This document shows, one piece after another, positions 17,249-25,907 of a stretch of 64,000 bases of DNA (its first letter is position 1; the number at the start of each line of letters is the position of its first letter). The stretch is from contig JAGCPD010000005.1 of the NCBI GenBank assembly GCA_017645305.1, forward strand, positions 49,584 through 113,583, given 5' to 3'. The DNA is from Bacteroidaceae bacterium. Its GTDB lineage: Bacteria; Bacteroidota; Bacteroidia; Bacteroidales; Bacteroidaceae. Both the position numbers and the translations under genes were made by a program. Below the pieces are notes generated by a model. It did not search any database, was not told where the DNA came from, and saw only the letters and a list, made by a program, of their open reading frames with translations.

Positions 17249-18616
17249 ATGAGCAAGAACATTCCGTACAAGATTTATCTCGAGGAAAGCGAGATTCCAA
17301 CACAGTGGTACAACGTCAGGGCAGACATGAAGACCAAGCCTGCTCCGCTTATTAATCCCGGAACAGGAAAGCCTCTCACGTTGGAGGATTTGAACCCCAT
17401 CTTCTGTGAGGATTTGAACAAGCAGGAACTGGACAACGAAACTCCCTATTTTGACATTCCAGAGGAGATACAGAACTTCTACAAAATGTATCGTCCTTCT
17501 CCTTTGGTACGTGCCTATTTCCTTGAGAAGGCTTTGGGTACGCCTGCCAAGATATATTATAAATTCGAGGGTAACAACACCTCTGGCAGCCACAAGCTTA
17601 ATTCTGCCATTGCCCAGGCTTACTATGCCAAGAAGCAGGGACTGAAAGGCGTAACCACTGAGACAGGTGCCGGCCAGTGGGGTACGGCGCTTAGTATGGC
17701 ATGTGCTTACTTTGGGCTGGACTGCCGTGTATATATGGTTAAGTGCAGCTACGAGCAGAAGCCTTTCCGCCGCGAGGTAATGCGCACTTATGGTGCAACC
17801 GTTACCCCTTCTCCCAGTCTCACTACCGAGGTTGGACGTAAGATTCTTGCCGACCACCCCGATACAACGGGTTCCCTGGGTTGTGCCATCAGCGAGGCAG
17901 TGGAGGCAGCCGTAACAAGTCAGGGCTATCGCTATGTGCTGGGTTCTGTGCTCAATCAGGTTCTTTTGCACCAGACCATCATTGGACTGGAGGCCAAGAA
18001 GTCTTTGGACAAGTACGGCATCAAGCCCGACATCATTATCGGCTGTGCCGGTGGCGGTAGTAACCTGGGCGGTTTGGTATCTCCCTTCATTGGCGAAATG
18101 CTTAGGGGCGAGGCCGATTACAAGGTGATTGCCGTAGAACCCGCTTCCTGCCCCAGCTTTACACGTGGTAAGTATGCATACGATTTCTGTGACACAGGTA
18201 TGATATGTCCTCTTGCCAAGATGTACACCCTGGGAAGCCAGTTCATTCCCTCTGCCAACCATGCAGGCGGTCTTCGCTTCCACGGAATGAGCCCCATCCT
18301 CTCTCAGCTCTATCATGACGGACTCTTCGAGGCCCGTGCCGTAGAGCAGACTCAGGTGTTTGAAGCTGCAACGCAGTTTGCACGTGTCGAGGGTATCCTT
18401 CCTGCCCCCGAGAGCAGTCACGCCATCCGTGTAGCTATTGACGAGGCTCTGAAGTGCAAGGAAACTGGCGAGGAGAAGACCATCGTCTTTGGCCTTACCG
18501 GTACTGGTTACTTCGACCTCTATGCTTATGAGCAGTACAATAACGGCACTATGACGGATATTATCCCCAGTGACGAGGTTATTAAGGAGTATCTGGATAA
18601 GTTGCCTAAGGTTTAA
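17249..18616 (+). CDS. trpB2: TrpB2-type tryptophan synthase beta-like PLP enzyme
   Basis: 455 residues, longer than the ~400 of classical TrpB1 and typical of the TrpB2 class. The PLP lysine is Lys116 in SGSHKLNSA; the phosphate-binding glycine loop is CAGGGSNLGG; the ETGAGQWG segment is the TrpB active-site motif with the catalytic Glu. N-terminal text (YLEESEIPTQWYNVRADM) is characteristic of TrpB2. Reaction expected: condensation of indole with L-serine to tryptophan, possibly as indole salvage; some TrpB2 enzymes prefer O-phosphoserine. No trpA or other trp gene is adjacent, supporting a stand-alone role. An unusually long open antisense frame (17222-18664) is a shadow of this GC-rich gene and was discarded. 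Confidence 0.9.
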   Translation: MSKNIPYKIYLEESEIPTQWYNVRADMKTKPAPLINPGTGKPLTLEDLNPIFCEDLNKQELDNETPYFDIPEEIQNFYKMYRPSPLVRAYFLEKALGTPAKIYYKFEGNNTSGSHKLNSAIAQAYYAKKQGLKGVTTETGAGQWGTALSMACAYFGLDCRVYMVKCSYEQKPFRREVMRTYGATVTPSPSLTTEVGRKILADHPDTTGSLGCAISEAVEAAVTSQGYRYVLGSVLNQVLLHQTIIGLEAKKSLDKYGIKPDIIIGCAGGGSNLGGLVSPFIGEMLRGEADYKVIAVEPASCPSFTRGKYAYDFCDTGMICPLAKMYTLGSQFIPSANHAGGLRFHGMSPILSQLYHDGLFEARAVEQTQVFEAATQFARVEGILPAPESSHAIRVAIDEALKCKETGEEKTIVFGLTGTGYFDLYAYEQYNNGTMTDIIPSDEVIKEYLDKLPKV

Positions 18617-18657
18617 AGCTGCAAAAATCGACGAGGCAGCACAACCGGTGTAGATAT

Positions 18658-18699
18658 ACGGCACGTCAGTGCCCCGCTACGGGGGTGCAGGCGTGCCGT
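18658..18699. repeat. Intergenic hairpin (inverted repeat)
   Basis: ACGGCACG (18658-18665) pairs perfectly with CGTGCCGT (18692-18699), with an inner CCCCG/CGGGG stem. It lies 40 bases after trpB2. There is no T-run after it, so it is not a canonical intrinsic terminator; it could be an mRNA-stabilising or attenuating hairpin. Function unknown. Confidence 0.55.
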
Positions 18700-18747
18700 T
18701 GCTATTAATCTCATAAACTTATCAACTATAAAAACACACAACAAGTT

Positions 18748-20061
18748 ATGAAAAAAAGGATTCTATTCTTTGGGGCTTTCGTTGCCGTAATATGCAGCTA
18801 TGCACAGGAGAAAAACTGTGCCACTCCATCAGACTTTGGAACAACCTATGTGACGAAGGGGGGATCTGTAAGGATTCCCGTAACCATCAACAATACGGGT
18901 TCCAACATCATTAAATCGATAGGCTACGTTATAACCAGAGATGGAGTGGAATCAGGACAGAAAAGCGCATCAACGGGAAACATTGCCGTTGGTGAGAGCG
19001 GTCAGGTTAACATTGTATTCCAGGCAGATTCGGAAGCCAGGAAGAGCCGCCAGACAATTACCATAACTAAGGTGAACAGTACGGCTAATACTTCTGAGGA
19101 GAAGAGTGCCACCGGCAGCATTGTTACTATATTGGAGAAACCCAAAGTGGTTCCCGTAGTCGAGGAATTTACGGGCACATGGTGCGGATGGTGTCCAATA
19201 GGGTTCGACGGAATGGAGCGGGCACATGAGACATTCGGCGACAAGGCTGCCCTGATAGCCATTCATTACAGCGATCCCATGCAGGTAAGTGATTTTTCTG
19301 ATATCGTCGGCAGGGCAAGCAGCTTTCCCAGTGCCCTCATCGGCAGGGGAGCCGAAAGCTTTTATCCCTCTGCCAGTGAACTGAAGAAGCAGATAAACCA
19401 GGAGATACAGAACAAAGTGGCTCCCGCAAGTATGCAGGTAAGTGCAGAATGGACAAGTGCAACCCAGCGTATAATAAAGATTGTTACCAAGACCAAGTTC
19501 GTGTATTCCGACGATAATGCAAACCTTGCCATTGCATACGCCCTGACAGAAGACGGCATGACTGGAACGGAGTCAAACTGGGCACAGAGCAACTACCTGA
19601 GCGGTAACAGCAACTACGCCTCCAGCCTACCTTTCTGGTATAAGGCTTCCTCGAATGTTTTTGTGGAATTCAACCATGTTGGTGTGGCTGCATGGGAAAT
19701 TGCTAATGGTATAGACGGTTCGGTCAATCCTGTCGTACAGGCCGGAGATGTGCAGGAATACACCTATAAGGCAAACATCGGCAGCAATACACTTATTCAG
19801 GACAAGTCGCGCCTGAAGGTCATTGCTATGCTTATAGACCGTGATTCGGGGACTATTGTCAATGCTGCCCAGACCACCATCACAGACTATGCAACTGGCG
19901 TTCAGGGCCTTACCACAGACGGCAACACCACATCCCATCATGGAGGGGAGATATATGACCTGAACGGACGACGAGTTGGCAATGGACAATTGAAAATGGA
20001 TAATGGACAATTAAAGCCCGGAATCTACATCGTGAACGGTAAAAAGGTGATGGTTAAATAA
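18748..20061 (+). CDS. Secreted Omp28-related thioredoxin-like protein with C-terminal sorting-type tail
   Basis: 437 residues. Signal peptide with cleavage near SYAQ. Residues 20-125 look like an Ig-like domain (SVRIPVTINNTGSNIIKSIG). A thioredoxin-fold segment follows with the redox motif WCGWCPIG (about residue 150) and ASSFPSALIGRG, as in Omp28-related Bacteroidota proteins. The C-terminal part is beta-rich, and the end YDLNGRRVGN...GIYIVNGKKVMVK resembles the C-terminal sorting signals/appendages of proteins exported to the surface in this phylum. Between these, residues about 411-423 (GNGQLKMDNGQLKPG) correspond to a dispersed AT-rich DNA repeat placed in frame. Likely an exported disulfide-active or surface protein; substrate unknown. 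Confidence 0.78.
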   Translation: MKKRILFFGAFVAVICSYAQEKNCATPSDFGTTYVTKGGSVRIPVTINNTGSNIIKSIGYVITRDGVESGQKSASTGNIAVGESGQVNIVFQADSEARKSRQTITITKVNSTANTSEEKSATGSIVTILEKPKVVPVVEEFTGTWCGWCPIGFDGMERAHETFGDKAALIAIHYSDPMQVSDFSDIVGRASSFPSALIGRGAESFYPSASELKKQINQEIQNKVAPASMQVSAEWTSATQRIIKIVTKTKFVYSDDNANLAIAYALTEDGMTGTESNWAQSNYLSGNSNYASSLPFWYKASSNVFVEFNHVGVAAWEIANGIDGSVNPVVQAGDVQEYTYKANIGSNTLIQDKSRLKVIAMLIDRDSGTIVNAAQTTITDYATGVQGLTTDGNTTSHHGGEIYDLNGRRVGNGQLKMDNGQLKPGIYIVNGKKVMVK

Positions 20062-20235
20062 ACATTCGTCCTTTTTAACTCCCATGAGCGTAGCGAATTA
20101 ACTACCATTTTTACTTCCTCTTTTACTCTTTCGTTTTCGTTACTAAAGTCTAAAGTCTAAAGTCTAAAGTCTAAAACGGTTATCGTTTTCGTAAATTTTT
20201 CACTTTTCACTCTTTCACTTTTCATTTTTATTCTG
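20062..20235. repeat. Repeat-filled spacer upstream of ileS, with composite heptamer repeat
   Basis: No gene seen. It holds, in order, a copy (reverse orientation) of the GGAAGTAAAAATGG/GGGAGTTAAA text that forms the tandem repeat at 32443-32650; then a composite block 20138-20200 made of CGTTACTAAAGT, CTAAAGT heptamers, AACGGT and ATCGTTTTCGTAA; then T-rich TTTTCACTT units. The 43-base core 20138-20180 matches the reverse complement of 30963-31005 with three mismatches. Confidence 0.75.
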
Positions 20236-20243
20236 TATCTTTG
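20236..20243 (+). promoter_or_regulatory. -7 promoter element of ileS
   Basis: TATCTTTG fits TAnnTTTG, 38 bases before the ileS ATG at 20282. The -33 region is within the T-rich repeat and has no exact TTTG. Confidence 0.5.
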
Positions 20244-20281
20244 CAACCCAAATAAAAGATAATAACAAATATTGTAAAGAT

Positions 20282-23200
20282 ATGGGCAAGAAATTTGCAG
20301 AACATAGCAAGCTGAATCTCAGCGAAGTTAACAAGGAGGTTCTGGAGCAGTGGAACGGTGAAGACCTCTTCCACAGGAGCATCACCGAACGTGAAGGCTG
20401 TCCCTCTTTCATTTTCTTTGAGGGCCCTCCATCGGCTAACGGACATCCCGGTATTCATCATGTGATGGGACGTACCATCAAAGATACCTTCCTGCGTTAT
20501 AAGACTATGCAGGGATTCCAGGTTAAGCGTAAAGCCGGATGGGATACGCACGGACTGCCCGTGGAACTGAGTGTGGAGAAGAGTCTTGGCATCACTAAGG
20601 AGGATATCGGCAAGAAGATTAGTGTTGACGACTATAACAATGCCTGCCGCAAGAATGTAATGATGTACACCGGAGAATGGTCCGACCTTACAAACAAGAT
20701 GGGCTATTGGGTGGATTTGGAGCATCCCTACATCACCTACGACAACAAGTATATAGAGAGTCTTTGGTGGTTGCTGAAGCAGCTGTACAACAAAGACCTT
20801 CTTTACAAGGGCTATACCATTCAGCCCTACAGTCCTGCTGCAGGTACGGGCCTTTCCAGCCACGAGCTGAACCAGCCGGGCTGTTACCGCGACGTAAGGG
20901 ATACTACCGTTACGGCTCAGTTCATGGTGACTGACAAGATGCAGATGAAAGGGAAGGGCATACTGCCTGTATATATTCTGGCATGGACAACAACTCCGTG
21001 GACCTTACCCTCGAATACCGCACTCTGCGTAGGTCCCAAAATAGACTATGTTGCTGTAAAAAGCTTTAATCCTTTTACGAAGAAAAGAGCTGTCTATATA
21101 TTGGCTGAAAGCCGCCTCAGTGCTTACTTCCAGCCAGAGGAAGGCAAAGAACTGAAAATTCTCTGGAGGGGCAAGGGCTCTGACCTGATAGGTCTGCACT
21201 ATAAGCAGCTGATGCCTTGGGTAAAGCCTTGTGCTTTGGAAGGTGATAAGGTTGTGGAGAAGAGCGCAGAGGCCTTCCGTGTCATCCCCGGAGACTATGT
21301 AACCACCGAGGACGGTACGGGTATTGTTCATATCGCACCTACCTTTGGTGCCGACGATGCCAAAGTGGCAAAGGATGCCGGCATCCCTTCTCTGTTTATT
21401 ATCGACAAGGCCGGCGACACCCGTCCGATGGTTGATTTTCAGGGCAAGTATTTCCTGAAGGAGGACATGAATCCCGATTTTGTGCAGACGTGCGTCAAGA
21501 AGTCGTATTGGAAACACAGCGGTGCCTATGTAAAGAATGCATACGACCCAAAATACAATACCGACGGCAAATATGACGAGAGGGCTGCCAACAAAGATAT
21601 GGACCTGAACGTGGTGCTTTGCCTGGAGATGAAGGAAGCTGGCAGCGCATTCAAGATTGAGAAGCACGTTCACAATTATCCCCACTGCTGGCGTACCGAC
21701 AAGCCTGTACTCTATTATCCCCTGGATTCCTGGTTTATCCGCTCAACAGCCTGCAAAGACCGTATGGTGGAACTCAACAAGACTATTAAGTGGAAACCCG
21801 AGGCAACAGGTAGCGGACGCTTTGGCAAATGGCTGGAGAATCTGAACGACTGGAACCTCTCGCGTTCACGTTACTGGGGAACACCACTGCCCATCTGGCG
21901 CAACCGCGATACCAAAGAGGAGATTTGCATCGGCAGCGTAGAAGAACTTTACAACGAGATAGAGAAGGCTGTCAACGCAGGTGTTATGTCAGGAAATCCT
22001 CTGAAGGAGAAAGGTTTCGTTCCTGGAGATATGAGTCAGGAGAACTATGACAGGATTGACCTGCACCGTCCCTACGTTGACGATATCAAACTGGTAGGCA
22101 AAAAAGGAGATGTGCTGACACGCGAGCTGGACCTTATTGATGTATGGTTCGACTCCGGTGCAATGCCTTACGCCCAAGTTCACTATCCGTTTGAGAATAA
22201 GGAGGCTCTGGACAGCCGTATATGCTATCCAGCCGACTTTATTGCCGAGGGCGTTGACCAGACACGCGGTTGGTTCTTTACCCTGCACGCTATTGCTACG
22301 ATGGTATTTGACAGTGTGGCATACAAGGCTGTTATCAGCAATGGCCTGGTTTTGGACAAGAATGGCACTAAGATGTCAAAACGTCTGGGCAATGTTATCA
22401 ATCCCTTTGAGTGTATCGAGACTTACGGAACAGACCCTGTACGCTGGTATATGGTAACCAACTCAGCCCCGTGGGATAACCTAAGCTTTGACCCTGACGG
22501 CGTGAAGGAAGTGAGCGGAAGTTTCTTTGTGAAGCTGCATCAGACTTACAGCCTGCTGGCTATGTTTGCCAATGTTGACGGTTGGGACAATTCACAACCC
22601 CAGGTTCCATACGCAGAGCGGACATTGTTGGACCGTTGGATTATTAGTGAACTTAACACTTTAACGAAAGAGGCGACAGAGGCATTTGACGATTACGAGC
22701 CTACCCGTGCAGGCCGTGCCATCCAAACATTTGTTATTGACGACCTGAGCAACTGGTATGTTCGTCTTGCCAAGAAACGTTTATGGGGCGAGGGGCTGCC
22801 GAAAGACAAGCTGGCCTGCTACCAGACACTTTATGAGTGCCTGCTTACCGTTAGCAAGCTGATTGCTCCCATCTCTCCCTTCTTTGCCGACCGTCTGTAT
22901 CGCGACCTTACCTTTGGCGAGGCAGCGACAAGCGTTCATCTTGACCGTTATCCAGTTGCCAATGAAAGCTATATTGACAAGTCGTTGGAGGAAAAAATGG
23001 TTATTGTCAAGAAGATTTGTTCAATGGCGCTCTCTCTGCGCAAGAAGGAGATGATTGGTGTCCGTCAGCCCTTGCAGCGTATTGCCATCCCTGTTACAGA
23101 CAATAGTATTAAGGAAGCCATTATCACTTTTAAGCAAATCGTCCTTGATGAGCTGAACATTAAGGAAATAGAGTTTGTGGAAGGACAAATGGTAGATAAG

Positions 23201-24064
23201 AGCGTTAAGCCCAATTTCCGCGTTATGGGTAAGAAATTCGGCAAGCAGATGAAAGCCGCCGCCGCTGTTGTAACAGCCTTGTCTCAGGAGCAGATTGCCA
23301 AACTGGAAGAAGGTGCTATTACAATAAACGTAGAGGGTGCCGACTATGAGCTGACACGTGACGATGTTGAGATTTCAGCTCAGGATATACAGGGATGGAG
23401 CGTTACCAGCGAGGGTATATTGACCGTCGCACTGGATATCACCATCACTCCCGAGTTACGTCTGGAGGGTGTGGCACGTGAACTGGTACGCAGCATTCAA
23501 CAGATGCGTAAGGATTCAAAACTTAACATAACTGACCGTATTATTGTTACCGTCCCGAAGAATGAAGACAACGAGGCTTGCATTAAAACATTTAGCGAGT
23601 ATATTACCTCGCAGGTACTTGCTGACAGCATTTCTTTAGGCGATGAACTGAGAATACAAAAATCAACAAAGAAAATGGAGGAAGAGAAAAAACGCTATAC
23701 TGACGAGGAGTTGGAAGAATTCCGTCAAATAATCTTAGATAAATTAGCGGTAAACAAGCGCGACTACGAAGCATATATGGACCAGCTTACACGCCGTAAT
23801 GATAACGGAGCCGATGATACAGCTCCCACATATCATCAGTTGGAAGAAGGTTCTGAAGCATTATCCAAGGAGACGCTGATGAATATGGCCGCCCGCACCC
23901 AGAAGTTCATTCAGGGCTTGGAGCAGGCGTTGGTACGCATCAACAACAAGACTTACGGCATCTGCCGTGAAACGGGCAAACTGATTCCGAAGGAGCGTCT
24001 TCGCCTGGTACCCCATGCTACGCTTAGTGTAGAGGCCAAGAATGCTCGTGACAAACGTAAGTAA
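20282..24064 (+). CDS. ileS: Isoleucyl-tRNA synthetase running in frame into a DksA/TraR-like domain
   Basis: A single 1260-codon frame. Residues 1-1131 are a complete class I isoleucyl-tRNA synthetase: ATP-binding HIGH-type motif in NGHPGIHHVMG (residues 54-63), the editing domain (AWTTTPWTLPSNTALCVG), DVWFDSGAMPYAQ, and KMSKR at 697-701, followed by the anticodon domain. From Met1132 (base 23675) begins a 129-residue domain, EEEKKRYTDEELEEFRQI..., with the helical hairpin and YGICRETGKLIPKERL tail of the small Bacteroidota DksA/TraR-like regulator, which is usually a separate gene after ileS. Here no stop codon lies between. Three of the four zinc-finger cysteine positions are not Cys. Either a true fusion, or a second start at 23675 gives the regulator separately. 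lspA follows at 15 bases. Confidence 0.92.
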   Translation: MGKKFAEHSKLNLSEVNKEVLEQWNGEDLFHRSITEREGCPSFIFFEGPPSANGHPGIHHVMGRTIKDTFLRYKTMQGFQVKRKAGWDTHGLPVELSVEKSLGITKEDIGKKISVDDYNNACRKNVMMYTGEWSDLTNKMGYWVDLEHPYITYDNKYIESLWWLLKQLYNKDLLYKGYTIQPYSPAAGTGLSSHELNQPGCYRDVRDTTVTAQFMVTDKMQMKGKGILPVYILAWTTTPWTLPSNTALCVGPKIDYVAVKSFNPFTKKRAVYILAESRLSAYFQPEEGKELKILWRGKGSDLIGLHYKQLMPWVKPCALEGDKVVEKSAEAFRVIPGDYVTTEDGTGIVHIAPTFGADDAKVAKDAGIPSLFIIDKAGDTRPMVDFQGKYFLKEDMNPDFVQTCVKKSYWKHSGAYVKNAYDPKYNTDGKYDERAANKDMDLNVVLCLEMKEAGSAFKIEKHVHNYPHCWRTDKPVLYYPLDSWFIRSTACKDRMVELNKTIKWKPEATGSGRFGKWLENLNDWNLSRSRYWGTPLPIWRNRDTKEEICIGSVEELYNEIEKAVNAGVMSGNPLKEKGFVPGDMSQENYDRIDLHRPYVDDIKLVGKKGDVLTRELDLIDVWFDSGAMPYAQVHYPFENKEALDSRICYPADFIAEGVDQTRGWFFTLHAIATMVFDSVAYKAVISNGLVLDKNGTKMSKRLGNVINPFECIETYGTDPVRWYMVTNSAPWDNLSFDPDGVKEVSGSFFVKLHQTYSLLAMFANVDGWDNSQPQVPYAERTLLDRWIISELNTLTKEATEAFDDYEPTRAGRAIQTFVIDDLSNWYVRLAKKRLWGEGLPKDKLACYQTLYECLLTVSKLIAPISPFFADRLYRDLTFGEAATSVHLDRYPVANESYIDKSLEEKMVIVKKICSMALSLRKKEMIGVRQPLQRIAIPVTDNSIKEAIITFKQIVLDELNIKEIEFVEGQMVDKSVKPNFRVMGKKFGKQMKAAAAVVTALSQEQIAKLEEGAITINVEGADYELTRDDVEISAQDIQGWSVTSEGILTVALDITITPELRLEGVARELVRSIQQMRKDSKLNITDRIIVTVPKNEDNEACIKTFSEYITSQVLADSISLGDELRIQKSTKKMEEEKKRYTDEELEEFRQIILDKLAVNKRDYEAYMDQLTRRNDNGADDTAPTYHQLEEGSEALSKETLMNMAARTQKFIQGLEQALVRINNKTYGICRETGKLIPKERLRLVPHATLSVEAKNARDKRK

Positions 24065-24079
24065 TTGCTTGATATATCT

Positions 24080-24694
24080 ATGACCCGCAGGCAACAGCAA
24101 GCACTTTACAGCGTATTACTTTCTGTGGCAATACTATGTTCCGACCAGCTTATAAAGATAGCTGTCAAAACAGGTATGTATCTGCATCAGAGTATTCACG
24201 TAACGGACTGGTTCCAGATTCTCTTTACGGAGAACCGAGGTATGGCCTTTGGTATGGAACTGTTCGACAAGCTGTTCCTAACCTCGTTCCGCATCATTGC
24301 CGTAACATTCCTTATTTGGTTTATTATGAAGCAGATACGGAAGGGGGTAGGCTGGGCTTTTCTTACCTGCTTGATTCTGATAATGGCAGGAGCGGCAGGC
24401 AACATCTTTGACTGCATCTTCTACGGCATGATTTTTAACAATCCGCCAGCTCCTATGGTTGCAGAGTTTGTTCCCTGGGGGACGGGTTATGAGAGTCTGT
24501 TCCACGGAAGGGTAGTGGATATGTTCTACTTCCCGTTGGTGGAATGGGACTGGCCTTCGTGGTTACCGCTATGGGGCGGTGAACATTTTATCTTCTTCAG
24601 CCCCATTTTCAATTTTGCCGATGCCTGCATATCCTGCGGTGTTATAGCATTGCTCCTCTTCTTTAACAAAAAGGTGGCACGAGATGAGGAGTAG
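24080..24694 (+). CDS. lspA: Signal peptidase II (lipoprotein signal peptidase)
   Basis: 204 residues from the ATG at 24080 (an in-frame TTG at 24065 is less likely). Four predicted membrane helices. The two catalytic aspartates of this aspartyl protease are Asp147 in GRVVDMFYFP and Asp181 in FNFADACISCG; the DQLIK motif near the N-terminus and the ENRGMAFGM motif are also conserved. It cleaves the signal peptide of prolipoproteins after lipid addition, in the inner membrane. About 40 residues longer than E. coli LspA because of a periplasmic insertion (FGMIFNNPPAPMVAEFVPWG) common in Bacteroidota. It follows ileS by 15 bases, as in many bacteria, and overlaps the next gene by 11 bases. Confidence 0.95.
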   Translation: MTRRQQQALYSVLLSVAILCSDQLIKIAVKTGMYLHQSIHVTDWFQILFTENRGMAFGMELFDKLFLTSFRIIAVTFLIWFIMKQIRKGVGWAFLTCLILIMAGAAGNIFDCIFYGMIFNNPPAPMVAEFVPWGTGYESLFHGRVVDMFYFPLVEWDWPSWLPLWGGEHFIFFSPIFNFADACISCGVIALLLFFNKKVARDEE

Positions 24695-25676
24695 TGCTTT
24701 TTCTTTTCTTTGCCTGGCGATTTCCTGTTTTATCCTAACAGGGTGTAAACCCAGTAGGCCTAAGAATATCCTGTCCGAAAGTAAGATGGAGAAGGTTATG
24801 GTTGATTATCATCTGGCACAGGGTATGGCTGAGACTATGGGAGAAGACGTGGAAGGCACGCGTTACAAATACGTTCAGGCTGTATTCAGGAAGCACCATA
24901 TAACAGAAGCCGAGTTCGATTCTTCACTGGTTTACTATTTCGAACATTCCGAGAAGTTCTTTGATATCTATAAGAATGTAAGCCAGAGAGTACAGGCGCA
25001 GGCAGAGAAATATGGTGTCGATGCCAGAGCCGCCAGGAACCAGTATGGTCATCTTACCAATAAGGGCGATACGGCCAACATTTGGACCGACCATACCAAT
25101 GCCTGCGTTATTCCCAACAAGTTGCAGAATATCTATCAGTTTATCCTTTTTCCTGACAGCTCATACCAGACGGGAGATGTCTTTATCTGGCATTTCCATA
25201 CACAATACATTGCTCATGGACTTGACCATGAGGCATACGCTTTGCTTGCACTACAATACGAAAACGATTCCGTTGTCAGTGTCACTCAACATCTGCGGGG
25301 GAATAATAACTTCGACTTGAAATTTACACCGAAAGAACCGCTTGATACAGTTGCGCTGCGTCATATAAACGGTTTTGTGTATATGCCCACTATGCATGAG
25401 AAAGAAAAGTCTCTAATGGTACTTCTGCTTCAGGACCTTTCTTTGATACGTATGCATCCAGAGAAGAAAGATTCGCTTGCAAAGGCCGATTCCTTGCTTA
25501 CTGATACGATACAAAAAGATACATTGTCAGCACCTGTTAAACGTCTCACGCCAATGGAACTCCGTGACAAGCAGCCGCACGAGAAGAAGATTAACGTGGT
25601 TAAGGAGAAAAACGCCAAACGTCCCGTAAGACGTAATCAACGGAACAGAAATGTAAAACGCCGTTACCAGTTTTAA
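24684..25676 (+). CDS. DUF4296 domain lipoprotein
   Basis: 330 residues beginning inside the end of lspA (11-base overlap), so translational coupling is likely. The signal peptide ends in a lipobox (ILTGC, Cys21), so it is a lipoprotein processed by the LspA enzyme encoded just upstream. Residues 30-115 match DUF4296 (SESKMEKVMVDYHLAQGMAE... HITEAEFDSSLVYY...), an alpha-helical domain found in Bacteroidota lipoproteins near lspA. The remainder is beta-rich, and the C-terminus is lysine/arginine-rich (KRPVRRNQRNRNVKRRYQF). Function is unknown. Confidence 0.82.
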   Translation: MRSSAFSFLCLAISCFILTGCKPSRPKNILSESKMEKVMVDYHLAQGMAETMGEDVEGTRYKYVQAVFRKHHITEAEFDSSLVYYFEHSEKFFDIYKNVSQRVQAQAEKYGVDARAARNQYGHLTNKGDTANIWTDHTNACVIPNKLQNIYQFILFPDSSYQTGDVFIWHFHTQYIAHGLDHEAYALLALQYENDSVVSVTQHLRGNNNFDLKFTPKEPLDTVALRHINGFVYMPTMHEKEKSLMVLLLQDLSLIRMHPEKKDSLAKADSLLTDTIQKDTLSAPVKRLTPMELRDKQPHEKKINVVKEKNAKRPVRRNQRNRNVKRRYQF

Positions 25677-25715
25677 GAACTGAAGTTTAAAACTCAGGTT
25701 TACAGACTGTCATTT

Positions 25716-25907
25716 ATGATTAAACGCGGATACCATAGGTTGGAAACTGCAGAGGGTAGGATAGTGGAAGGACCTTTAGTAGTGGAACTGGCAGAGGACG
25801 GCACATTGCTGTCTTATCGCCCTCTTAGGGAGGAGGAAGCGGCTACAGAATGGATGGGAGGAACCTATATAGAAATCACGAAAAATATAAATAAGATTAA
25901 CACATGA
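25716..25907 (+). CDS. Small conserved-type protein of unknown function
   Basis: 63 residues starting MIKRGYHRLETAEGRIVEGP, acidic in the middle (VELAEDGTLLSYRPLREEEA). Its stop overlaps the GH43 start by ATGA (25904-25907), which together with a codon pattern like its neighbours supports a real, translationally coupled gene. The beta-strand alternation and the WMGGTYIEI ending suggest a small globular domain. I do not recognise its function. Confidence 0.6.
   Translation: MIKRGYHRLETAEGRIVEGPLVVELAEDGTLLSYRPLREEEAATEWMGGTYIEITKNINKINT

Noticed and set aside
17222..18664. 480-codon open frame on the minus strand over trpB2
   Set aside because: It is antisense to a fully recognisable TrpB2 enzyme, and its residues show no domain; long shadow frames are common opposite codon-biased genes.
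21005..21685. 226-codon minus-strand frame within ileS
   Set aside because: Antisense to conserved synthetase sequence, no motif, no promoter.
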